From contig NZ_JPOJ01000001.1 in the NCBI RefSeq assembly GCF_000733855.1, positions 4,140,128 through 4,204,127 on the forward strand: a stretch of DNA of 64,000 nt, given 5' to 3'. The position numbers were made by a program, and so were the translations under genes. A model generated the notes under the pieces. The model did not search any database. It had not been told where the DNA came from and worked only from the letters and a program-made list of their open reading frames with translations. The stretch is from Methylomicrobium agile (GTDB lineage Bacteria > Pseudomonadota > Gammaproteobacteria > Methylococcales > Methylomonadaceae). Positions 55,104 to 64,000 of this stretch are shown here, one piece after another; position 1 is the stretch's first letter; every line of letters starts with the position of its first letter.

Positions 55104-57587
55104 ATGCAAGAAAATTACAAGCCGTTGGTTGTAGAGCAAGAAGTGCAGCGAATCTGGGAAGAAACTGGCGTATTCGGCGCCTCCGAGACTTCCCAGGGCG
55201 AAAAGTATTATTGCCTGTCGATGTTCCCCTATCCCAGCGGTAAATTACACATGGGGCACGTCCGCAACTATACCATCGGCGACGTGATCAGCCGCTACCA
55301 GCGCATGCTCGGCAAGAACGTGCTGCAACCGATGGGCTGGGACGCGTTCGGCCTGCCGGCCGAGAATGCGGCGATGCAGCACGGCGTGCATCCCGCGGAT
55401 TGGACCTACGAAAATATCGCCTACATGAAGGGCCAACTGCAGCGGCTCGGTTTCGGCTACGACTGGAACCGCGAGATCGCGACCTGCGATCCCTCATACT
55501 ACCGCTGGGAGCAATGGTTCTTCCTGAAACTGCTCGAAAAAGGCCTGGTCTACAAAAAGACCGCACCGGTCAACTGGTGCCCGAACGACATGACCGTGCT
55601 CGCGAACGAACAGGTGATCGACGGCTGCTGCTGGCGCTGCGATACTCAGGTCGAACGCAAGGAAATCGCGCAATGGTTCCTGAAGATCACCGATTATGCG
55701 GACGAACTTCTGTCCGCGCTCGAGTCGCTCGACGGCTGGCCGGAGCAGGTCAAGACGATGCAGGCGAACTGGATCGGCAAGAGCTACGGGGTCCGTTTCG
55801 CGTTCCCTTACGAACTGGACGGCAAGCGGGAGTTGTTATGGGTGTTCACCACCCGCGCCGACACGATCATGGGTGTAACCTTCTGCGCGGTCGCTCCCGA
55901 ACATCCTTTGGCGGCGCGTGCCGCCCGCAATAATCCGGAACTGGCCGCGTTCATTCATGAATGCGAACAGACCGGCACCGCCGAAGCGGATATCGCGACA
56001 CTCGAAAAGAAAGGCATGCCAACCGGAATCAGGGTCACCCATCCTTTGACCGGCACGCAGGTGCCGGTCTGGGTCGGCAACTATGTGCTGATGAGTTACG
56101 GCGAAGGCGCGGTGATGGCAGTGCCGGCGCACGACGAACGCGATTTCCATTTCGCGCAAAGGTACCATCTGCCGACCCTCCAGGTATTGGAAAATAAAAG
56201 GCCCGGCAAGGACGACAAGCCGTTCGATACGATCACCTGGCAGGATTGGTATGCAGCGAAAGACGATTCGATGGTACTGATCAACAGCGGCAAATACGAA
56301 GGTCTGACCCACAAACAGGCGATCGACACGATCGCGGGCGACCTGAAAGCCAAAGGACTTGGCGACAAGCATGTGCGCTTCCGCCTCCGCGACTGGGGCG
56401 TTTCACGCCAGCGCTACTGGGGTGCGCCAATTCCGGTGATCTATTGCGACGACTGCGGCACCGTGCCGGTACCCGAAAAAGACCTGCCGGTCGAACTGCC
56501 GCGCGATGTGGTGCTGGACGGCTCGCAATCGCCATTGGTCGCACATCCGACTTTCTCCAAAACAACCTGCCCAAGTTGCGGTAAGCCGGCCCGGCGCGAG
56601 ACCGATACGTTCGATACGTTCATGGAGTCGTCCTGGTACTTCGCAAAATTCACCTGTAAGGATGCGGAGACGATGCTCGATGCCCGCGCGAACTACTGGT
56701 TGCCGGTCGACCATTACATCGGTGGGATCGAACACGCAATCCTGCACCTGCTCTACGCGCGCTTCTATAACAAGCTGTTGCGCGACGAAGGCCTACTGGC
56801 TCCCGACGAACCGTTCAAAAACCTGTTGACCCAGGGCATGGTGCTGAAGGACGGCAGCAAGATGTCGAAGTCGAAAGGCAATACGGTCGATCCGCAGGCG
56901 CTGATCGACCAATACGGCGCCGACACGGTTCGCCTGTTCATCATGTTCGCAGCGCCGCCCGAGCAGTCGCTCGAATGGTCCGACAGCGGCGTCGAAGGCG
57001 CCTTCCGCTTTTTGAAACGGCTCTGGAAGCTGGTCTATCAACACGTCGAACCGGGCCAGCCGGCCAAAGCGCTCGACAAGGCGGCCTTGACCAAGGAACA
57101 GGCCGACTTGCGCCGCCAGCTGCATCAAACGATCGCGAAAGTCAGCGACGACTTCGGCCGCCGCTTCACCTTCAATACCGCGATCGCAGCCAATATGGAA
57201 CTGGTCAACAGCCTGTACAAGTTCAACGACGAAACCGACAACGGGCGCGCCCTGCTGCAGGAAGCCTTAGAGGCGATCGTACTGATGCTGTCCCCCATCG
57301 TGCCGCATGTCTGCCATCAGCTCTGGCAGGACCTGGGGCGCATCGATGCGCTGATCGGCGCCGGCTGGCCGGCGGCGGACCCGTCGGCGCTGGCGCAGGA
57401 TACGCTCGAAATGGTCATACAGATCAACGGCAAACTGCGCGGCAAAATCTCGGTGCCTGCCGCCGCCTCGAATCAGGAAATCGAAGCCTTGGCGCTGAAC
57501 AACGAACACATCGCGCGCTTGCTGGAAGACCAGGCAGCCAAAAAAATCATCGTGGTCCCCAAAAAATTGGTGAATATCGTTATTTGA
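55104..57587 (+). CDS. leuS: Leucyl-tRNA synthetase
   Basis: This 827-residue class I synthetase charges tRNA-Leu. HMGH is at 49-52 in [15 protein letters not shown], and KMSKS at 586-590. The editing domain (about 225-420) has [20 protein letters not shown] with the TTRADT core. A C-terminal anticodon-binding and tRNA-interaction region follows. Length is close to the family norm. It overlaps lptE by one base (TGATG), so leuS, lptE and holA form an operon as in most Gammaproteobacteria. Confidence 0.97.
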   Translation: MQENYKPLVVEQEVQRIWEETGVFGASETSQGEKYYCLSMFPYPSGKLHMGHVRNYTIGDVISRYQRMLGKNVLQPMGWDAFGLPAENAAMQHGVHPADWTYENIAYMKGQLQRLGFGYDWNREIATCDPSYYRWEQWFFLKLLEKGLVYKKTAPVNWCPNDMTVLANEQVIDGCCWRCDTQVERKEIAQWFLKITDYADELLSALESLDGWPEQVKTMQANWIGKSYGVRFAFPYELDGKRELLWVFTTRADTIMGVTFCAVAPEHPLAARAARNNPELAAFIHECEQTGTAEADIATLEKKGMPTGIRVTHPLTGTQVPVWVGNYVLMSYGEGAVMAVPAHDERDFHFAQRYHLPTLQVLENKRPGKDDKPFDTITWQDWYAAKDDSMVLINSGKYEGLTHKQAIDTIAGDLKAKGLGDKHVRFRLRDWGVSRQRYWGAPIPVIYCDDCGTVPVPEKDLPVELPRDVVLDGSQSPLVAHPTFSKTTCPSCGKPARRETDTFDTFMESSWYFAKFTCKDAETMLDARANYWLPVDHYIGGIEHAILHLLYARFYNKLLRDEGLLAPDEPFKNLLTQGMVLKDGSKMSKSKGNTVDPQALIDQYGADTVRLFIMFAAPPEQSLEWSDSGVEGAFRFLKRLWKLVYQHVEPGQPAKALDKAALTKEQADLRRQLHQTIAKVSDDFGRRFTFNTAIAANMELVNSLYKFNDETDNGRALLQEALEAIVLMLSPIVPHVCHQLWQDLGRIDALIGAGWPAADPSALAQDTLEMVIQINGKLRGKISVPAAASNQEIEALALNNEHIARLLEDQAAKKIIVVPKKLVNIVI

Positions 57588-58078
57588 TGAAGAAGCTTTT
57601 CATTGTTTTACTGGCATGTTGGTTGAGCGCCTGCGGCTATCACTTGCGTGGAACCGAACAGGCGGCGGTCAAATTCAAGAAAGTCTATATTGAAGGCGCA
57701 TCAGAAGCCTTGCGGGAGCAATTCGACGAAATATTGAAATTATCGTCCACCCGCTTGGCTAAAAACGCAAAAGAGGCGGATCTGCACATCAAGGTGGACG
57801 ATGAAAAATACAACCGCCGCGTCGTTTCGCTGAATTTCAGCGGCCGCTCCAACCAGCTGGAGCTGAGTTATCGCCTGAAATTTCAACTGGCAGGCGCCGA
57901 TAATGCTCCACTGCCCTCGAACGACCCGCTCCTGATCACGCGCGAGTTTTTCAACGACCAACAGGACATTCTGGCGAAAAATAACGAAGAAGGCGTGATC
58001 CGGCGGGAAATGTACCGGCAGGCGGTGCGTTCCATCCTCGACCGCGCGAAGGCGCAAATTCAGGCTAAAGCCAAATAA
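57587..58078 (+). CDS. lptE: LPS-assembly lipoprotein LptE
   Basis: This 163-residue lipoprotein plugs the LptD barrel and helps place LPS in the outer membrane. The lipobox is LSACG with Cys at 16. The mature part starts YHLRG, the family mark. The beta/helical LptE fold follows, with VYIEGASEALREQFDEILKL and VSLNFSGRSNQLELSYRLKF. It is translationally coupled to leuS and two bases before holA. Confidence 0.92.
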   Translation: MKKLFIVLLACWLSACGYHLRGTEQAAVKFKKVYIEGASEALREQFDEILKLSSTRLAKNAKEADLHIKVDDEKYNRRVVSLNFSGRSNQLELSYRLKFQLAGADNAPLPSNDPLLITREFFNDQQDILAKNNEEGVIRREMYRQAVRSILDRAKAQIQAKAK

Positions 58079-58080
58079 CC

Positions 58081-59103
58081 ATGCGCCTGAAGCCGGAACA
58101 GACGACGCAGCATTTACGCGGCAACAAGCTCGCGCCGGTTTATCTGGTCAGCGGCGATGAGCCTCAGCAAATCGCCGAAATCACCGATGCGATCCGCAAG
58201 GCAGCACAGGAGGCCGGCTATCTGGAGCGCGAGATCTTTTCGCAGGACAGCGGCTTTTCCTGGAACGACCTGCCGGCAGCCGCGTACGCGACTTCGCTGT
58301 TCGCGGACCGGAAAGTGATCGATCTCAGGCTGCCCTCCGGCTCTCCCGGCACCGAAGGCGCAAAGGTTCTGAGCGCCTATTGCGAACGCTTGCCCGAAGA
58401 TACCCTGTTATTGATCACCTCCGGCAAACTGGCCGCCGCTGCTCTGAAAACCCGCTGGTTTCAGGCCCTGGAACGTGTCGGCGTGTTCATTCAGGTCCGG
58501 CCGCTCGAAGGCGAGGATTTGCAGCGCTGGCTGCAGCAGCGGCTCCAACTGCGCGGGCTCAATACCGATAATGAAGGCTTGAAGCTGCTCACCGGCCGAG
58601 TCGAAGGCAACCTGCTGGCCGCCGCACAGGAAATCGAAAAGCTCTACATCCTCTACGGCGCGGGATTTCTGGATGCCGTAAAGATCGCCGACGCGGTCGC
58701 GGACAGTTCGCGCTACGATGTATTCAAACTGGCCGACAGTCTGCTGGCCGGCCATCCGGGAAGAATTACCAAAATTCTGGCGGGATTGAAAGAGGAGGAT
58801 GTCGCCCCTCCGGTCGTACTCTGGTCGATCACCCGGGAAGCTCGCTTGCTTTGCAAGCTCAAGCGCGAGATCGCCGCCGGCAAAAACCGGGACGCCGCGA
58901 TGCAGGCGCAGCAAATCTGGGACAAGCGCAAAGCACTGGTCGGCCATGCGCTGGAACGTTTGGGCGAAACCGCTTTACACCGGATCCTGGTACTCAGCGC
59001 CAAAGCCGACCGCGAGATCAAAGGCCAGCAACCGGGCGATCCCTGGCAGAGCTTATTGCAGATCTGCCTGCTGTTTACCGCGATCGGCGGACTCCAACGG
59101 TAA
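58081..59103 (+). CDS. holA: DNA polymerase III subunit delta
   Basis: This 340-residue clamp-loader subunit opens the beta sliding clamp. The N-terminal domain has LAPVYLVSGDEPQQIAEITD, LEREIFSQDSGFSWNDLPAA and SLFADRKVIDLRLP with the clamp-binding wedge. The C-terminal collar domain holds VAPPVVLWSITREARLLCKL. Position in the leuS-lptE-holA operon is standard. Confidence 0.94.
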   Translation: MRLKPEQTTQHLRGNKLAPVYLVSGDEPQQIAEITDAIRKAAQEAGYLEREIFSQDSGFSWNDLPAAAYATSLFADRKVIDLRLPSGSPGTEGAKVLSAYCERLPEDTLLLITSGKLAAAALKTRWFQALERVGVFIQVRPLEGEDLQRWLQQRLQLRGLNTDNEGLKLLTGRVEGNLLAAAQEIEKLYILYGAGFLDAVKIADAVADSSRYDVFKLADSLLAGHPGRITKILAGLKEEDVAPPVVLWSITREARLLCKLKREIAAGKNRDAAMQAQQIWDKRKALVGHALERLGETALHRILVLSAKADREIKGQQPGDPWQSLLQICLLFTAIGGLQR

Positions 59104-59193
59104 TTTCGTACTTTCTGCTTCAACGCCAGGACTCGAAGCGCGCGACTTCCCGAATCGACCGCTAGACTCACGAGGCGCGTTATCGGTTAGTTT

Positions 59194-60138
59194 TCAGTCT
59201 TCCCACTCCAGCTCCGCGAACGCGGTCGACACGTTTTTGCGGTGAAAATCCTCGAAAAGTTTCCATTCGGCTTTCGCTTCATAGCCGACCGCCTCCACTG
59301 CCTGTTCGAGAAACCCGCCATTTTTGATCCAGGCTCTCAGGTCGGTCAACAGTGTCTGCAAATAGCGTTTTTCAGGCTGCAGGCTTTGCGGCCAGTCCGT
59401 CACGATGGAGCCATGCCCGGGAATCACGACTTTGTAATTCCGGCGCTCCAGTCGGTCGATCTCCACGAGCCATCCTTTCAAGCTGCCGTCGATCACCGGC
59501 AAATGTTCGAGAAACAGCAAATCGGCCAACCAGAGGGTATCGGTCAAAGGATCGTAAATCGACAGGTCGCTGTCGGTATGCGCAGGCTGATGGGCGGTCA
59601 GCTTCAGGATGCGTCCGCCGAGATCGACGTCGAGTTCTTTTTCGACCGCGATATCGGGGGGAATGAGGTTCCCGGACGTTAAATCGATCCCCAGCAGTTC
59701 TTTTGCCTTGGCAAGATAAAAAGGCCCGCGCGCCGCCATCGCGCGGCCGAGCAGGGAGTGCCCGACGAACTTGACGCCGTTCGCCTTGAACACGCTATTA
59801 CCGTAGATATGGTCGGGATGTACATGGGTATTGATCACATAGCAGATCGGCTTGTCCGTGTGATGGCGGACCGCATTCAAAAGCGCCCTGCCCTGATCTG
59901 GATTTCCGCCTGTATCGATCACCGCGACACAGCGCTCGCCGACGATGAAGCCGATGTTCGCGATCGCGCCGTGATTCCGGGTATCCGGAATTTCATGAGG
60001 CCCTAAATGCACGTAAATTCCAGGCGCTACCTGGGTTACCGAAAGCACGGCAGCCGCCGCGGCCGGACGAATCGCCGCAAGCAGGAACAATGCCGAAAGC
60101 AGCAAGGCTCGAAGCGGAGTTAGACCGCAGCTTCTCAT
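59194..60138 (-). CDS. Exported metallo-beta-lactamase-fold hydrolase (quinoprotein-relay type)
   Basis: The start at ATG 60138 gives a 314-residue protein with a signal peptide (about 1-30). The metal site is THVHPDH (H105, H107, D109, H110). Downstream ligands lie in AHQPAHTDSD (H near 188) and VIPGHGSIVTDW. The domain beginning QVAPGIYVHLGPHEI matches the zinc metallohydrolases found with quinoprotein dehydrogenase systems in methylotrophs. No quinoprotein gene is adjacent here, so the link is by family only. It would act in the periplasm on an unknown ester or quinone-related substrate. Confidence 0.8.
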   Translation of the reverse strand: MRSCGLTPLRALLLSALFLLAAIRPAAAAAVLSVTQVAPGIYVHLGPHEIPDTRNHGAIANIGFIVGERCVAVIDTGGNPDQGRALLNAVRHHTDKPICYVINTHVHPDHIYGNSVFKANGVKFVGHSLLGRAMAARGPFYLAKAKELLGIDLTSGNLIPPDIAVEKELDVDLGGRILKLTAHQPAHTDSDLSIYDPLTDTLWLADLLFLEHLPVIDGSLKGWLVEIDRLERRNYKVVIPGHGSIVTDWPQSLQPEKRYLQTLLTDLRAWIKNGGFLEQAVEAVGYEAKAEWKLFEDFHRKNVSTAFAELEWED

Positions 60139-60313
60139 AGGCAGACCACCTTGAGGGGTATGATAATTCGTAAGAAGGGGTTGAATAATCCCGATACAGG
60201 GAGTCCGGCTTAAGGCATGCACTTCGCCTCTACTCTCTGTATTCTGAATCTTTTCGAGCATGACAAATCGGCTGCCGGACCGTCCCTTCGGCCCGGAAAA
60301 TCCGACCGCAAGT

Positions 60314-61036
60314 TTACTTTGCCGCCTGTTCGTCTCGCAGGACTTCGGCCAGTTGCTTGGCCGGCACATAGCCCGGCAGCAGATTGCCTTTTTCGGTCAC
60401 GATCAACGGCGTGCCCCGCGCATCGAAATCCTGCGCCAGCTGCATGTGTTGATCAACCGGATTATCGCAGGTTTTTTCTTTCGGGGCGGCGCCTTTCTTC
60501 GCTTCGGTCAGCGCCTTGTTCCGGTCGTCCGCGCACCACACCGAAACGGCTTTTTTATAGGAATCCGATCCCTTGCCCGCACGCGGATAGAACAGATAGC
60601 GCACCGTGATGCCTTCGGCGAGATATTGGTCGATTTCGGAATGCAGTTTGCGGCAATAGCCGCAGTCGATATCGGTGAACACCGAAACCTGGTATTTGCC
60701 GATCTTCGGTTTGAAGATGATCATGTTCTTTTCGCCGACCTTGTCGAGCGCGGCCAGGCGGGCGCCGCTCAACTTTTCCTCGGTCAAATCGGTACGCGAA
60801 GCCAGATCGATCAGATGGCCCTGCAGCAGATATTTGCCCTCTTCGCTGACGTAAAACAGATCGGCGCCGACCATCACCTCGAACAAGCCCTTGATCTCCG
60901 AAGGCTTGATCGAGTCGACCTTGACCGAAGGCATCGCCTTCGCAAGCGCCGACTTGACATCGGCTTCATCCGCCCGCAGTAAACCCGCGGACATCGCCGA
61001 GGCAGCGAAAGCAACAACAGCAATAATTCTCTTCAT
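60314..61036 (-). CDS. dsbC: Thiol:disulfide interchange protein DsbC
   Basis: The 240-residue periplasmic isomerase corrects wrong disulfides. A signal peptide (about 1-21) is followed by the N-terminal dimerisation domain (about 25-80, with GLFEVMVGADLFYVSEEGKY), and the thioredoxin-fold domain has the CGYC active site at 125-128. The cis-proline segment is ARGTPLIVTEKG. A second Cys pair (CADD, CDNP) probably forms a structural disulfide. It precedes rseP in the same direction but is separated by 73 bases. Confidence 0.93.
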   Translation of the reverse strand: MKRIIAVVAFAASAMSAGLLRADEADVKSALAKAMPSVKVDSIKPSEIKGLFEVMVGADLFYVSEEGKYLLQGHLIDLASRTDLTEEKLSGARLAALDKVGEKNMIIFKPKIGKYQVSVFTDIDCGYCRKLHSEIDQYLAEGITVRYLFYPRAGKGSDSYKKAVSVWCADDRNKALTEAKKGAAPKEKTCDNPVDQHMQLAQDFDARGTPLIVTEKGNLLPGYVPAKQLAEVLRDEQAAK

Positions 61037-61109
61037 GATCTGCTCGTTTTTGAGTTATTGAAAAAAATCCGGACGTTCGCAAAAGACCGGAATCAACCGA
61101 AAGGCCGGC

Positions 61110-62483
61110 TTATTGGAACAGGCGCTGAATATCCATCACCATCCCCAGCGCCATCAGGGTTACCAGTATCGCAATGCCGATCTGTTGAAAAAAGAGCTGG
61201 CTTTTTTCGGACAGGGGTTCGCCTTTGATCGCCTCGATCCCGAAAAACAGCAAATGCCCACCGTCGAGCACCGGGATCGGCAGCAGATTCAATATGCCGA
61301 GACTCACGCTGACCAGCGCGATGAACTTCAGGAAAGGCATGAAACCGATTTCGGCGGACTCGCCGGCATATTGCGCGATGCTGATCGGTCCGCTCAAGTT
61401 TTTGACCGAGGCCTGGCCCAGCACCATCTTGCCCATCATTTTCAGCGTCGAAAACGAATAATCGTAGGTTCTGGTGAAGGCGGCAGGAACCGCTGCGAGA
61501 GGTCCCAACGCGTATTTAACCTGCAACGCGCTCCTGACCTCTTCGGGAATCACGACCGATGCGCCGATTTTTCCTTCGGCCTTCGGCGCTTCGCCTTTCA
61601 CCGTTGGCGGCATCTCTACAACCTTCGGCGTGATCGTCAGCGTCCGGCGCGCGCCGTCGCGCTCGACTTCGGCCGTTATCGGCCGGCCGGGGCGGTTTTT
61701 GACATATTCGACCCACTGCTGCCAATCGGCGATCGGCGTGCCGTCCGCACTGATCACGATATCGCCGGGTTTCACGCCTGCCGCCAGCGCCGCGCCTTCC
61801 GGCAACACCTTATCGATCACGGGACGCAATCTCGGCATCCAGGGAGTAAACCCGAGCCGCTTGTAAAGCTTTTCGGGATCGTCGACATCGGCCTCGGAAA
61901 ACTTGATCCACCGCACCTCTTCCCGTCCCTGCCTGTCCTTTACGAGCAGTTTGATTTTCCGGTCTCCGCCGAGCGCCGTACCGATCAGCACGTTCAAGGT
62001 TTCGGCCCAGGTCGGGGTCCGCTTGTCATTGACCGCAACGAATTCGTCACCTTCCAGCAAGCCGGCTTCGGCCGCGAGCGTACCTGCCTCGATCTTGCCG
62101 AGAATTGGCCGCGTCCCTTCTTCGCCGACGACCAGCACGACCCAAAACAGGACAACGGCCAGGATCAGATTGAAAATCGGTCCAGCCGCCACGATCGCGG
62201 AACGCGCGGAAAGCTTTTGCCGGTTGAAAGCATAAGGCAGATCTTCGCTTTTGACTTCACCTTCGCGCTCATCGACCATCTTCACATAGCCGCCCAGCGG
62301 AATCGCCGAGATCACATATTCGGTCGTTTCCGGGGCTTTCCGGTAAGACCACAGGACCCTGCCGAACCCCACCGAAAAGCGCAGCACCTTCACGCCGACC
62401 TTGCGGGCAACCCAAAAGTGTCCGAACTCATGGAACGAAACCAGGACGCCGATGGTGACGATGAAGTAAAAGAGAGTGCTCAT
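61110..62483 (-). CDS. rseP: Site-2 intramembrane protease RseP
   Basis: This 457-residue zinc protease cuts RseA and thereby frees sigma-E. HEFGH at 18-22 in the first membrane helix is the zinc site. The second part of the site is in LLPIPVLDGGHLLFFG near 400-415, with the third metal ligand Asp. Two PDZ domains lie between (about 115-200 and 205-290; PEGAALAAGVKPGDIVISAD marks the second). The gene is 7 bases after dxr, so rseP, dxr and cdsA are co-transcribed in the usual order. Confidence 0.95.
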   Translation of the reverse strand: MSTLFYFIVTIGVLVSFHEFGHFWVARKVGVKVLRFSVGFGRVLWSYRKAPETTEYVISAIPLGGYVKMVDEREGEVKSEDLPYAFNRQKLSARSAIVAAGPIFNLILAVVLFWVVLVVGEEGTRPILGKIEAGTLAAEAGLLEGDEFVAVNDKRTPTWAETLNVLIGTALGGDRKIKLLVKDRQGREEVRWIKFSEADVDDPEKLYKRLGFTPWMPRLRPVIDKVLPEGAALAAGVKPGDIVISADGTPIADWQQWVEYVKNRPGRPITAEVERDGARRTLTITPKVVEMPPTVKGEAPKAEGKIGASVVIPEEVRSALQVKYALGPLAAVPAAFTRTYDYSFSTLKMMGKMVLGQASVKNLSGPISIAQYAGESAEIGFMPFLKFIALVSVSLGILNLLPIPVLDGGHLLFFGIEAIKGEPLSEKSQLFFQQIGIAILVTLMALGMVMDIQRLFQ

Positions 62484-62490
62484 AATAAAT

Positions 62491-63674
<1,184 letters not shown>

Positions 63675-63675
<1 letters not shown>

Positions 63676-64000
63676 CAGATCAGCCCGTAAATCAGGTAAA
63701 TGCCCGCATAGAACAGTGGGATCGCCGCAACGATGCTATCGACCCGATCCAGGATGCCGCCGTGCCCCGGCAGGATCGCACCGCTGTCCTTGACGCCGCG
63801 CTGGCGTTTGACCACGCTGAAGAACAGGTCGCCATAAACTGAAATTAGCACGGTCAGCATCGACAACAGCGCAAAGTCGGCCGCAAAGACGTAATTGAAG
63901 CCGTAGAACAGACTCAGAACGACTGCGCAGACCAGACCCGACACAATCGCCCCGTAAAAGCCGGCCACCGTCTTGCCGGGGCTGATGTCCGGCGCCAATT
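63675..64000 (-). CDS. cdsA: Phosphatidate cytidylyltransferase (partial)
   Basis: Only the C-terminal part (about 108 residues) is in the window; the start lies beyond base 64,000. The signature [28 protein letters not shown] is the conserved CdsA end (quoted in parts: [10 protein letters not shown], then [12 protein letters not shown]). Three membrane segments are seen before and after it. The enzyme makes CDP-diacylglycerol from phosphatidate and CTP. It overlaps dxr by the TGATG junction, so translation is coupled. Confidence 0.94.

Overview
The window joins two kinds of DNA. Bases 1 to about 42,700 are the integrase-proximal part of a temperate tailed phage whose other end lies beyond base 1. 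Bases 42,702 to 64,000 are a gammaproteobacterial chromosome. Host genes (rlmKL, lnt, leuS-lptE-holA, rseP-dxr-cdsA, dsbC) and a periplasmic metallohydrolase of the type linked to quinoprotein systems suggest a Methylococcales-like methylotroph. That assignment is inference, because no rRNA or marker of methane oxidation is in the window.

Prophage, late module (1-23.1 kb, all leftward). Read from 23.1 kb toward base 1, it holds two small unknown genes, a PD-(D/E)XK nuclease, a GH19 endolysin, a tRNA-Gly(UCC), a small membrane protein, terminase small and large subunits, a P22-like portal, scaffold, an N4-gp56-type major capsid protein and a probable decoration protein. Two connector-like proteins, a large nozzle-like protein, a 1,423-residue tail protein with FN3-like repeats and a set of small internal-virion-like proteins follow. 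The portal, capsid and connector types point to a podovirus-like particle.

Prophage, control and early modules (23.1-42.6 kb). An AT-rich 0.5 kb divergent control region is followed rightward by an unknown gene, a BRO-N antirepressor, a DUF1660-like mini-protein, two leftward AT-rich lipoprotein morons, and a C4-like leader RNA with an ORF6N antirepressor. A leftward operon (Cro-like, CII-like, cytosine methyltransferase, primase/helicase, Dda-like helicase) faces a rightward short CI-like repressor. A rightward recombination block follows: Sak4-like ATPase, DUF669 SSB-like protein, a GITAGx hexapeptide-repeat protein, Cas4-like nuclease, SF2 helicase, RdgC, small DNA-binding proteins and integrase. 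The integrase abuts the 3' end of a tRNA-Lys(UUU), the probable attachment site. At least ten 17-bp operator-like palindromes, some lying inside sigma70-type promoters, tie early, antirepressor and capsid promoters into one apparent regulon.

Host region (42.7-64 kb). Genes run ald, multicopper oxidase, DUF486 membrane protein, FKBP-type PPIase, rlmKL, acyP, an intact 1,178-bp IS5-family element with 4-bp target duplications, lnt, a DUF2927-like exported protein, a ParA-type ATPase, a zinc-ribbon protein, leuS-lptE-holA, a metallo-beta-lactamase-fold hydrolase, dsbC, rseP, dxr and a truncated cdsA.

The most interesting signals are: (1) the distributed 17-bp operator set; (2) a G9 tract in the methyltransferase that can switch between two family-like C-termini; (3) two covarying hairpins with the same loop over the ribosome-binding regions of the capsid gene and an internal-virion-like gene; (4) the 35-copy 18-bp coding repeat with higher-order duplication; (5) a winged-helix module shared by antirepressor and primase, and a Cys-rich module shared by nuclease and a mini-protein.
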